DNA of 55,599 nt from an uncultured Geobacter sp. (lineage in GTDB: Bacteria; Desulfobacterota; Desulfuromonadia; Geobacterales; Geobacteraceae). The position numbers and the translations under genes were made by a program. Shown here piece by piece: positions 34,146 to 41,907 of this stretch; positions within the stretch are counted from its first letter, which is position 1, and each line of letters opens with the position of its first letter. The stretch is taken from positions 1 through 55,599 of the forward strand of contig CAIYDQ010000196.1 of NCBI GenBank assembly GCA_903925075.1, given 5' to 3'. The notes under the pieces were generated by a model. That model was not told where the DNA came from. It saw only the letters and a program-made list of their open reading frames with translations, and searched no databases.

Positions 34146-35474
34146 CTAGGAAAGCGGACTCTTTGTGTCGTCGCTGGCTTCGATCTTCTCAATCTTGACC
34201 TTGGAGATGGCGGTCGGCGTCACTTCCTCGCAAATGAGACGGTAGGCCCCCAACTCCAGGGTCTCGCCTTTCTCGGGAAAACGTCCGATCCGATCGAGTA
34301 TCAACCCGGCTAGTGTGTCGTAGGGAAGATCGTCCCCAAGATCCATCTCCAGCAGGTCCTCTAGATCGGATACGGAAATCAACGCGTCCACCAAAAAACT
34401 GCCGTCGGCCAGCACTTGCACCGTGCCCGGCTCGCCGACGTCGTGCTCGTCTTCTATCTCGCCTACCAGTTCCTCCAACAGATCCTCGGTGGTGACGATG
34501 CCGCTGATGCTGCCGTACTCATCCACTACAAAGGCCATGTGCACCCGGGTCTTCTGCATCTCCTTCAAAAGCTCGCTCACTTTCTTCCCTTCCGGGACGA
34601 AAAAAGGGGGCCGCACGATGGAACGGATGTCGAAGTCGGGCTCCCGCACCATCCGGCCAAGCAGGTCTTTGCCATGGATGAAGCCGACGATCTCCTCTAT
34701 GGTGCCCAGATACACCGGATAGCGCGAATACATGTTGTCCAGCACGCCGTTTAAAATTTCTTCCTTCGCCATACTCAGGTCGAAAGCGACTATCCGGGTG
34801 CGCGGCACCATCACTTCGCGAACCGAGGTATGGGTGAAATCAAACAGGTTGTCGATGAAGGCATGCTCGGTGTCGCTGAAGATGCCGCTTTCGTGCCCCT
34901 CCGCCACGATATGCTGCACCTCTTCCCGCGTCATGAACGCTTTACCCTTCCCCTCGATGCGGAGCAGGGAGAACACTGCTTTGGTGGATAGGCTCAGAAA
35001 GGAAACCAGCACCCCGGCAACCCTGGCAAGGACCGTGATCGGCTTGGCAACCGCGAGCGACATGGTGTCGGCGTACTGCAGACCGATGGTCTTTGGCACC
35101 AACTCGCCCAGGATCAACAACAGGTAGGATATGGCCGCGACCACGAGGGTCACGGAGAGAGGCTCGGCCGCACGGCTGACTAGTATGAAGTGGGACTGCT
35201 GCAGAAACGGACGGATGTAATCGACCGCTATCACGCCGCCAACGGCGGACGCGCTGGACCCGATCACGGTCATGCCGATTTGTACGATGGCAAGCAGGCG
35301 GTGAGGATCCTTCTGGAGCGCATCGACCATGGCGGCGCGAGAATCGCCCTGAGCCACCAGTTGCGCGATCCTGCTCTTTCTGACGGAGATGATGGCGAAC
35401 TCGGAACAGGCGAAGAAACCATTAACGATGATGAGCACGAAGATGACTATCAGCTCAAGGAAAATGGTATCCAA
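34146..35474 (-). CDS. HlyC/CorC-family protein (CNNM-CBS-CorC)
   Basis: Encodes 442 residues from a TTG at 35474 with GGAGG four bases upstream. The N-terminal CNNM/DUF21 domain (about 1-190) has four hydrophobic segments (LIVIFVLIIVNGFFACSEFA first). Two CBS domains follow (about 210-340, ending in FVVDEYGSISGIVTTEDLLEE), then the C-terminal transporter-associated domain (about 350-430). Family members move Mg2+ or Co2+ or protect against high Mg2+. It converges with the TerC gene, 12 bases apart. Confidence 0.92.
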   Translation of the reverse strand: MDTIFLELIVIFVLIIVNGFFACSEFAIISVRKSRIAQLVAQGDSRAAMVDALQKDPHRLLAIVQIGMTVIGSSASAVGGVIAVDYIRPFLQQSHFILVSRAAEPLSVTLVVAAISYLLLILGELVPKTIGLQYADTMSLAVAKPITVLARVAGVLVSFLSLSTKAVFSLLRIEGKGKAFMTREEVQHIVAEGHESGIFSDTEHAFIDNLFDFTHTSVREVMVPRTRIVAFDLSMAKEEILNGVLDNMYSRYPVYLGTIEEIVGFIHGKDLLGRMVREPDFDIRSIVRPPFFVPEGKKVSELLKEMQKTRVHMAFVVDEYGSISGIVTTEDLLEELVGEIEDEHDVGEPGTVQVLADGSFLVDALISVSDLEDLLEMDLGDDLPYDTLAGLILDRIGRFPEKGETLELGAYRLICEEVTPTAISKVKIEKIEASDDTKSPLS

Positions 35475-35578
35475 TTATCCTCCAAGGGGATTATCACATG
35501 GACGGCAGGCGCGGCCCTGCATCGGCTAAAACCGCTGTCGCCGCTCCAAACTTAAACAATCGTCCATGCTGCGAATCG

Positions 35579-36079
35579 CTACTTGCCGACCTTCAGGGTG
35601 AGCAGAAAACGCTCTCCGGAGCACTCGAAAGGCAGCACCAGGGAATCTGCGCTGGACATGCTTTCCAGCATGTAGTCGCTGCCATAAATGGCGGTCGGGA
35701 TTGACAGGTTAATGTCGGCGCCCTTGGGGGAGAAGATGTGCTTGATATCTCCGCCGATCATGTTGGCGATCTCACCCATGGCGTCGTTCACGTCGTCGTC
35801 GATCTCCGTCACCTCCATGCCAAGCATGTTGGAAGTGATCAGCAACGCCAGGTTTTTCGGGCAGTGAACGGCAAGAATGCCGGTGTGGCTTCCGGCCAGC
35901 CCGACCATGGCGGTCAAGGTCTCGTGAAAACTGACGACCGGCTCGGACAGCGCCGGTTGGCCCTCTACATCCAGCATTACCATGGTCGAAAAGACCCCCT
36001 TGGTGATGCCGACGATGGTCTCGGTAACTCCGTCCTCGGTCAGGTTCGCATCGCTCAATACGCTTGCATCAAGTCCCAT
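35579..36079 (-). CDS. CheX-like chemotaxis phosphatase
   Basis: Encodes 166 residues. The CheC/CheX/FliY phosphatase motif is visible as Glu103 and Asn106 in DAMGEIANMIGG; one such motif is the CheX arrangement. CheX removes phosphate from CheY-P. The final strands (PFECSGERFLLTLKVG) fit the family. No che operon is nearby, so its partner is elsewhere; CheX-like proteins also serve non-chemotaxis response regulators in this group. Confidence 0.82.
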   Translation of the reverse strand: MGLDASVLSDANLTEDGVTETIVGITKGVFSTMVMLDVEGQPALSEPVVSFHETLTAMVGLAGSHTGILAVHCPKNLALLITSNMLGMEVTEIDDDVNDAMGEIANMIGGDIKHIFSPKGADINLSIPTAIYGSDYMLESMSSADSLVLPFECSGERFLLTLKVGK

Positions 36080-36278
36080 TATTCAGGCCCCCTTTTTAGA
36101 AGAAAAGGCATTGTAGCAAAAACCGAATAAAAATGCACGCCAACAAAAGAGTCCGGACTAAAAACGTTGAAAAGGTGAGGAGGGCTAAGGGCTAAAGGCT
36201 AGGGGTGAGGACTGAGGGATAAAGGAGGAGGGAGGAGCGGTGAGCTAGGAACCCCTCCCCTTCGCCGGCAGTTAGTAT

Positions 36279-37481
36279 TTAGCTCACCGGGTAGTCGCCC
36301 CTGGCTAGGGCGAGGCAGAAGGCGTTGATGCCGGCGAATTCCCGCTCGAACAGCGCCTCCACCTCCCCCGCCACCTCCTCCGCCCGCCTGCCTGGCGCCA
36401 TCATCAATTGGGCATTGGCCATGAGCGGCTTGTCGACGGGTTCGCCGATCCGGCTCAACAAAAGGACGTAGGCGCCCTGCACTCCCTCGACGGTCCGGCA
36501 GATCTCGCGCGCCATCCGGTGGGATAGTATGTTGTAGACCTTCCCTACGTGGCTCATCGGGTTTTTGCCCGCCGCGGCTTCAGTGCCGATCGGCCTGCCG
36601 ATAGGGATCACGCCGTTCACCCGATTCCCCCTGCCGACCTGCCCGGAATCGGCGTCCTCCGCCGAGGTCCCCAAAAGCGACAGGTAAACTCCTCCCAGGC
36701 CGCGTCCCGGCTGGTCCAGGGTGTTAAAGTGCAGGGAGATTCGGCGAAAACCTCCCCTGCCGGCCAGAAATCTCCGCATCTCGCCGACTATCTCCTCTTT
36801 GCGGGCAAAATACGCCGACTCGGAGCCGATGCTGCCGGCCAAAAGCGGCATGGCCACCGTCAGATCCAGTTCGTCCCGGCAGCGCAGCCCCATGACCTTG
36901 ACGTCCTCGCCGGTATCCGGGAAAAGGGCCTTGAAGCGCTCCCCGTTCAGTTCCCTCTCCAGGTTCAGCACGGTCTCCTCGGTGGCGCTGAGCGGAAAGT
37001 AGCCGACCGCGGCCGAGGTGTCGTTGGCTCCTCGGGTCTCGCCGGGGCGTTGGAAGATGTCGGTCAACTCCCGGGAGCCGGGGGCGAGTTTGAACCGGTA
37101 GTTTAGGTGCAGGTCGGGATCGACCAGGCGCAGATGGGCGCCGATCCACTTTCGCGCCGCAGCTTCGGCTATCTTTAGGACCGATATTTCCCTGCCTGCG
37201 GCGTTAAAGGTCGCGCGGTCGCCGATGGTCAATTCCATCGGTTCGAGCACTTCGCCCCCCCCGAACCACTTTTCAACCCGCCCCGCCGCCAACAGTCCCT
37301 TGTCGATGTTGTGGTGCAGGATGGTGCCGAACTCCTCAAGGTAAGCACTGGAAAGGGCGACCGATATGGCATCCATGACGCAGTCGCAGATCTGGTCGGG
37401 ATGCCCGGTTCCCTTGCGCTCCACCATCTCCACGCTCTGTTCGGCAACTTGAAGTCCGCGATGGCTCTCTACCAGAATCAT
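36279..37481 (-). CDS. Methionine adenosyltransferase, archaeal type
   Basis: Encodes 400 residues. It makes S-adenosylmethionine from methionine and ATP. The sequence follows the archaeal enzyme, not bacterial MetK: ERKGTGHPDQICD, FGTILHHNIDKG, FGGGEVLEP, GEDVKVMGLR, VGRGNRVNGVIPIGRPIGTE and AGKNPMSHVGKVYNIL. I start at the ATG at 37481, where GGAGGG is well placed; an upstream TTG would add 11 residues. Its presence suggests transfer from an archaeon or from another bacterium that carries this type. A standard metK may exist elsewhere in the genome. Confidence 0.92.
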   Translation of the reverse strand: MILVESHRGLQVAEQSVEMVERKGTGHPDQICDCVMDAISVALSSAYLEEFGTILHHNIDKGLLAAGRVEKWFGGGEVLEPMELTIGDRATFNAAGREISVLKIAEAAARKWIGAHLRLVDPDLHLNYRFKLAPGSRELTDIFQRPGETRGANDTSAAVGYFPLSATEETVLNLERELNGERFKALFPDTGEDVKVMGLRCRDELDLTVAMPLLAGSIGSESAYFARKEEIVGEMRRFLAGRGGFRRISLHFNTLDQPGRGLGGVYLSLLGTSAEDADSGQVGRGNRVNGVIPIGRPIGTEAAAGKNPMSHVGKVYNILSHRMAREICRTVEGVQGAYVLLLSRIGEPVDKPLMANAQLMMAPGRRAEEVAGEVEALFEREFAGINAFCLALARGDYPVS

Positions 37482-37707
37482 GGGAAACCCTCCGATTACT
37501 TTTCCGAAAAACAATGAAGTGTAGCCGATCGGATGAGGGACGCAAATGGCGACGACGAAAAAAGAGGCAGTGGAAAGGCCAGATCAAAGACAGGACGAGC
37601 AGGAAACCGGGACGGAATGAGGGGCGATTGAATGTGGTAAGGCGGAAAGGGTTTGTTTGTAACTATCGGTTTCTTTGCTCGCTTCGCGCCTATGCGGTTC
37701 AAATGCT

Positions 37708-38106
37708 TCAGACGCGGCGCACCGGGAAACGTCCCCGGAGGAGTCGCGCTTGCAACCACAGGCCAATCCAGGCCTTGATGAGCCTTCTGGTCGCGGGGAT
37801 CAGGAAGAAGATGCCGAGGAAATCGGTAAAGAAGCCGGGGGTGAGCAGCAACAACCCGCCGATCAGGACCAGCGCGCCATCCATCATCTGGGCGGCCGGC
37901 AGCCTCCCCTCCCCCAGTTCCTCCCGGATCTGAGCCAGAATCCTGAACCCCTGGCTGCGCACCAGGTAAGCGCCAAGGCAACTGATGGAGAGCAGCAGCG
38001 CGACGGTGGGAAGCCCGCCGATCAGCGAGCCGACTTTGATCAACAAATAAATCTCGATGACCGGAATCACCGCGAAAACCAAAAAAAGCCTGAAAAACAT
38101 CCCCAC
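37708..38106 (-). CDS. fxsA: FxsA family membrane protein
   Basis: Encodes 132 residues with three or four hydrophobic segments. The family pattern is clear: FAVIPVIEIYLLIKVGSLIGG at the N-terminus and GALVLIGGLLLLTPGFFTDFLG in the centre, ending in basic residues. E. coli FxsA blocks phage T7 exclusion by the F plasmid when overproduced; its normal function is unknown. Two Met codons (residues 1 and 3) are possible starts. It lies between the AdoMet synthetase gene and a REP-like palindrome. Confidence 0.88.
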   Translation of the reverse strand: MGMFFRLFLVFAVIPVIEIYLLIKVGSLIGGLPTVALLLSISCLGAYLVRSQGFRILAQIREELGEGRLPAAQMMDGALVLIGGLLLLTPGFFTDFLGIFFLIPATRRLIKAWIGLWLQARLLRGRFPVRRV

Positions 38107-38197
38107 CCTCCCGCGGCGTCGCCGTTACGTCAGGCTTCTGCCGGAGACGCCCCCTCCCCTCACCCCTGCGGTTAAAGGGTGGGGGAAGTCCGGACGC

Positions 38198-38288
38198 GTA
38201 GGTTGCGTTGAACGGGCTCACCGCGAAACGCAACGTAACCATGTCGCCGTCAGCGCGACGTCGCGTTTCGTGCCTCAACGCGACCTAC
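38198..38288. repeat. REP-like inverted repeat
   Basis: GTAGGTTGCGTTGA with CCGCGAAACGCAACG on the left faces CGCGTTTCGTGCCTCAACGC and CGACCTAC on the right. It resembles the GTAGG-TTGCGTT elements scattered in many bacterial genomes. It lies just after the last gene of the large operon. Confidence 0.65.
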
Positions 38289-38314
38289 AGATTACGGGCT
38301 CTCCCCTGCGGAGC

Positions 38315-39259
38315 CTACTTGCTCTCCAGCGCCTTGACCAGCGCGCGCAGCGTGGTGTTGTAGGGGGTGGCAATGCCGGCGCGGGCTCCGTATTCGATGA
38401 TCTTGCCGTTGATGAAGTCGACTTCGGTCCTGCGTCCGGCCTCGATATCCTGCAACATCGACGGCTTGTGGTGCCCCGCTTCCTTGATGTAGTCGACGCA
38501 GAACGGGTAGAAGTCGGGGCCCAGGGTGAATTCGTTCCCCCGGGCAACGGCGACCCCTTCCTTCAAGAGCGAGTCGACCAGGTTCAAGAGGATGGGATCG
38601 TTGATGACCTCGGCCATGGTCTTGCCGGTTACCGCGCAGACCGGGTTCATGCAGGAGTTGTTGACCGCCTTGGTCCAGACCATGTTGCGGATCTGATCGG
38701 TGTGGTTGGTGTCCAGTCCGCATTCGGTGAGCACCCGGCAGATGCCGATGGCCGCATCCCTGGACTTGGGGTCGAGTTCCTGGAGGAAATGGGGGCGATG
38801 GTGGAAGGCCACCTTGATGTGCCCCGGAGCCAGCAACAGGCTGCCGAAGTTGACCACCGCCCGCATTACCGGCCTGGTTCCCAGACTCTGCGACAGCACC
38901 CTCTCGGTGTCGATGCCGTTTTGCCAACTGATCACGTAACGCCCATCGCCCACGAAGGACTCCAGCACCGAGGCGAGCAGCGGAAGCGCGGTCGCCTTCA
39001 CCGTGACGATGATCACGTCGGGCGGATCGGCGGCTAGGTCGTCGATGCGGGTGACGGTGCGCGTCACCTTGGCCTGGAAGTTGTCCGCCCCCTCCAAAAG
39101 GATGCCGGGATCGAGCGCGGGGGCCAAAAGGGCCGGCACCACGTCGCACAGCGTCACGTCGTACCCTCCGCGGGCGAGGAAGGCGGCGACGATGCTGCCC
39201 ACCGGGCCGGCGCCGATCACCGCGAATTTTTTCGGATTGTAGCTGCTTTCTTCGCTCAT
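38315..39259 (-). CDS. Ketopantoate reductase-family 2-oxoacid dehydrogenase, copy 1
   Basis: Encodes 314 residues. The N-terminal Rossmann motif is VIGAGPVGSIVAAFLARGGYD, with LCD at the end of the second strand, then VTVKATALPLL and SWQNGID as in the PanE/ApbA family. The helical C-terminal half has VWTKAVNNSCMNPVCAVTG, with the family lysine and Asn. Family enzymes reduce 2-oxoacids with NAD(P)H. In this operon a role with amino-acid-derived 2-oxoacids is more likely than pantothenate synthesis. It is closely similar to the gene at 39747 and appears to be last in the operon. Confidence 0.8.
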   Translation of the reverse strand: MSEESSYNPKKFAVIGAGPVGSIVAAFLARGGYDVTLCDVVPALLAPALDPGILLEGADNFQAKVTRTVTRIDDLAADPPDVIIVTVKATALPLLASVLESFVGDGRYVISWQNGIDTERVLSQSLGTRPVMRAVVNFGSLLLAPGHIKVAFHHRPHFLQELDPKSRDAAIGICRVLTECGLDTNHTDQIRNMVWTKAVNNSCMNPVCAVTGKTMAEVINDPILLNLVDSLLKEGVAVARGNEFTLGPDFYPFCVDYIKEAGHHKPSMLQDIEAGRRTEVDFINGKIIEYGARAGIATPYNTTLRALVKALESK

Positions 39260-39290
39260 TGCTGCTCCTTGGCCTGGCAGACCGTGCCGG

Positions 39291-39737
39291 CTACCCTTGG
39301 GCGTCGACGATGCCGAAGGCTGCAGCGTCGAGCAGCGGCACGCCGTTCTTGTTCAGGATGTCGATAGCCAGATCTATATCGCTGAAGCGAAAGATCATCA
39401 CCGCCTTGCCGAAGGTCGCCCCCGCCACGGCGTACATGTATTCGACGTTCACGCGGGTCCCCAGGAAGAGTTCCAGCACCTTCGACAGGCTGCCGGGGGT
39501 ATCCTCGATCTCGATGGCGACCACGTCGTCCACCCGCGCCGGGATGTAGCGCTCCATGATGGCGCTCCGGGCGGTGTCGAGATCGGAAACCAGCACCCGC
39601 AGCACGCCGAAGTCGTGGGAGCTGTCGCAGATGCAGTGGGCTCGAAGGTTGATGCCGTGGTCGCCGAAGGTCTTGGTGACCTCGTAGAGCCGGCCGGGGG
39701 CATTTTCCAGAAATATCGACAGTTGTTTCAGTTTCAT
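39291..39737 (-). CDS. Tandem ACT-domain protein, copy 1
   Basis: Encodes 148 residues formed by two ACT domains (about 1-66 and 70-140): LSIFLENAPGRLYEVTKTFG and IEIEDTPGSLSKVLELFLG are the two ligand-loop regions. ACT domains bind amino acids or related acids and control enzymes. No catalytic domain is attached, so it may be a separate sensor or a regulatory subunit. It lies between the two dehydrogenase genes, 9 bases from one and 31 from the other, and is related to the gene at 40717. Confidence 0.82.
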   Translation of the reverse strand: MKLKQLSIFLENAPGRLYEVTKTFGDHGINLRAHCICDSSHDFGVLRVLVSDLDTARSAIMERYIPARVDDVVAIEIEDTPGSLSKVLELFLGTRVNVEYMYAVAGATFGKAVMIFRFSDIDLAIDILNKNGVPLLDAAAFGIVDAQG

Positions 39738-39746
39738 CGGATCTCC

Positions 39747-40691
39747 CTATTTCGACTCCAGCGCCTTCACCAGACCGCGGATCATGGTGTTGTAAGGGGT
39801 GGCAATGCCGGCTTGCGCGCCGTACTCGACGATCTTGCCGTTGATGTAGTCGACCTCGGTCCGGCGCCCGGCCTCGATGTCCTGCAGCATGGACGGCTTA
39901 TGGTTGCCGGCGTTCTTGATGTAGTTGACGCAGTAAGGGTAGAAGTCGGACCCCAGGGCGAACTCGTTGCCGCGGGCCACCGCCACTCCCTCCTTGATCA
40001 GGGCGTCCACCAGGTTGAAGAGGATCGGATCGATGATGATCTGGATCATGGTCCTGCCGGTGACGGCGCAGATGGCGTTCATGCAGGAGTTCATCACCGT
40101 CTTGCGCCATACCATGTCGGTTATCTTGCTGGTGTGCGCCGTGTCCAGTCCGCATTCGGTCAAGACGCGGCAGATGGCGACGGCGGCCTCCCGGGAGGCG
40201 GGATCGAGCTCCTGCAGATAGTGGGGCCGGTGGTGGAAGGCGACCCGGATGTGGCAGGGCGCCAGCGGCACGCAGCCGTAATTGACCACCGCCCGCATGA
40301 CGTGCTTCGCGCCCAGGTGCTCGGCCAGCACCAGTTCGGTGTCGATGCCGTTTTGCCAACTGATCACGTAGCGCCCTTCGGCGACGAACCCCTCCAGGGC
40401 GGAGGCGATCAGCGGCAGCGCGGTAGCCTTGACGGTGACGAAGATGACGTCGGGCGGGTCGAGCAGCAGATCGTCCACCCGGGTGGTGACCTTGGCCACC
40501 TTGGCCTGCAGGTTGTCGATCCCCTCGATCAGGATGCCCGGATCCATGGCCGGCTCCAACAGGGCAGGGATCACGTCGCAAAGGGTGACGTCGTAGCCCC
40601 CCTTGGCAAGGAAAGCGGCGACGATCCCGCCGACCGGGCCTGCGCCGATGACGGCGAATTTTTTGGGCTGATAACTGCTTTGCTGGTTCAT
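39747..40691 (-). CDS. Ketopantoate reductase-family 2-oxoacid dehydrogenase, copy 2
   Basis: Encodes 314 residues, colinear with copy 1 and clearly its paralogue (VIGAGPVGGIVAAFLAKGGYDV, VTVKATALPLIASALEGFV, SWQNGIDTE, VWRKTVMNSCMNAICAVTG). Length and start are identical. The substitutions are spread along the chain, so both may be functional, possibly with different substrates. Each is directly preceded by its own ACT gene in the direction of transcription, giving two ACT-dehydrogenase modules in tandem. Confidence 0.82.
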   Translation of the reverse strand: MNQQSSYQPKKFAVIGAGPVGGIVAAFLAKGGYDVTLCDVIPALLEPAMDPGILIEGIDNLQAKVAKVTTRVDDLLLDPPDVIFVTVKATALPLIASALEGFVAEGRYVISWQNGIDTELVLAEHLGAKHVMRAVVNYGCVPLAPCHIRVAFHHRPHYLQELDPASREAAVAICRVLTECGLDTAHTSKITDMVWRKTVMNSCMNAICAVTGRTMIQIIIDPILFNLVDALIKEGVAVARGNEFALGSDFYPYCVNYIKNAGNHKPSMLQDIEAGRRTEVDYINGKIVEYGAQAGIATPYNTMIRGLVKALESK

Positions 40692-40716
40692 GCGCGGGAC
40701 TCCTTAATGTCGCTCG

Positions 40717-41166
40717 TTACTCGGGGTTGTCCAGGATACCGAAGGAGTCTGCGTCCAGCACCCTAACGCCGTTCTTGTGCATGATCTCGATGGCCCGGTC
40801 ATTGTCGCTGAAGCGAAAGACCATCACCGCCCTGCCGGCGGAGGAGCCGGTGCCGGCCAGGGCGTACATGTACTCTATGTTGACCTGGGTGTCCTTGAAA
40901 AAGCAGAGCAGCCGGGCCAGGGAGCCGGGGACGTCATCGATCTCGGCGGCGACCACGTCGTCGATGCGCGCCGGCAGCTGTTTTTCCATGATGATGCGCC
41001 GGGCCTTGACGATGTCGGAGACCAGGATGCGCAGCACGCCGAAGCCGGAGACGTCGCTGATGGAGAGGGACCTGAGGTTCAGGCCGGCCTCGCCCAGTGC
41101 CTGGGCGGCCTCGTAGAGGCGGCCGGGAGCGTTTTCCAAAAAGACGGACAGCTGTTTCAGTTTCAT
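40717..41166 (-). CDS. Tandem ACT-domain protein, copy 2
   Basis: Encodes 149 residues from ATG 41166; the open frame extends upstream through the palindromic repeat but without a ribosome binding site. Two ACT domains are visible (LSVFLENAPGRLYEAAQALG and EIDDVPGSLARLLCFFKDTQ). It is homologous to the copy at 39291. Small ACT proteins of this type occur beside paaK/ior genes in several anaerobes, which supports a role in sensing the amino acid or acid being metabolised. Confidence 0.83.
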   Translation of the reverse strand: MKLKQLSVFLENAPGRLYEAAQALGEAGLNLRSLSISDVSGFGVLRILVSDIVKARRIIMEKQLPARIDDVVAAEIDDVPGSLARLLCFFKDTQVNIEYMYALAGTGSSAGRAVMVFRFSDNDRAIEIMHKNGVRVLDADSFGILDNPE

Positions 41167-41249
41167 GACGAACCTCGCTGGTTGAACCGGTGAATTTCGT
41201 TCCTCGCATGAAGGGACAAGGGGCGCGCCCGTTAAAGTGCAGGGTCTAA

Positions 41250-41301
41250 GCTTTTGCCGAGGCTCCCCCTCCCCTTGCGGGAGGGGGGGACTGCTTTGGC
41301 G
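41250..41301. repeat. REP-like palindromic element
   Basis: GCTTTTGCCGAGGCTCCCCC, a CCCTTGCGGG core, then GGGGGGACTGCTTTGG. It is the reverse-orientation relative of 25322-25371 and shares its GCCGAGGCTC tip with 53547-53619. It fills the only sizeable gap (153 bases) inside the large operon, between iorB and the second ACT gene. Confidence 0.65.
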
Positions 41302-41319
41302 TTCATCCCTCATCGTTTC

Positions 41320-41892
41320 TCAGGCGGCGGCACCGCCGGCCAGCGCCTTCAGGTTGACCTCCACCCCTTTGTCCTTGGACAGCTCCCTCACCACACCCTC
41401 GATGATCTGCGCATCGAGCGGCAGGCTCTTCATCACCGAACCGACCATGACCATGTTGACCGCCTTGGCGTTGCCGGCCTTTTGGGCCACGGCCAGGGCG
41501 TCGATGCCGTGGGAATTGCCGCAGGCGCGGGCGATCTGCTCCTCCACGTCCTTGGGATAGGTCGCCAGCCCCGAGGCCACGGTGCTCGGGTTGATGGTCG
41601 CCTTGTTGTAGACCAGCTTGCCGCCGGGCTTCAGGTAGTGCACGTACCTGAGGGCCTCCAGCGGTTCGAAGGAGATCAGGATGTCGGCGCTGCCGGGCAT
41701 GACCACCGGCGAAAACACCTGATCGCCGATGCGGACGAAGGAGATGACGCTCCCGCCGCGCTGGGCCATGCCGTGCACCTCGTTTTGCTTCACATCCATG
41801 CCGCTGGCCAGGGCGCTCTCGGCAAGCACCTTGGAGGCCATCAAGACCCCCTGTCCGCCGACTCCGGCGATGACGATATTGAAAATTTCCAT
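41320..41892 (-). CDS. iorB: Indolepyruvate ferredoxin oxidoreductase, beta subunit
   Basis: Encodes 190 residues of the gamma-type domain of 2-oxoacid:ferredoxin oxidoreductases: IVIAGVGGQGVLMASKVLAE at the N-terminus and GSADILISFEPLEALRY later. With IorA it oxidatively decarboxylates aryl pyruvates to aryl-acetyl-CoA, passing electrons to ferredoxin. It starts 15 bases after iorA. The last 15 residues are Ala/Gly-rich. Substrate range (indole-, phenyl- or hydroxyphenylpyruvate) is known for the family, not proven here. Confidence 0.93.
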   Translation of the reverse strand: MEIFNIVIAGVGGQGVLMASKVLAESALASGMDVKQNEVHGMAQRGGSVISFVRIGDQVFSPVVMPGSADILISFEPLEALRYVHYLKPGGKLVYNKATINPSTVASGLATYPKDVEEQIARACGNSHGIDALAVAQKAGNAKAVNMVMVGSVMKSLPLDAQIIEGVVRELSKDKGVEVNLKALAGGAAA

Positions 41893-41907
41893 TGTTTCCT
41901 CCGCTCC

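Noticed and set aside
38315..40691. Calling the two dehydrogenases panE (pantothenate synthesis)
   Set aside because: Two paralogues sit with ACT, ior and paaK genes in a catabolic-looking operon and no other pantothenate gene is nearby. Only the family, not the pathway, is supported.
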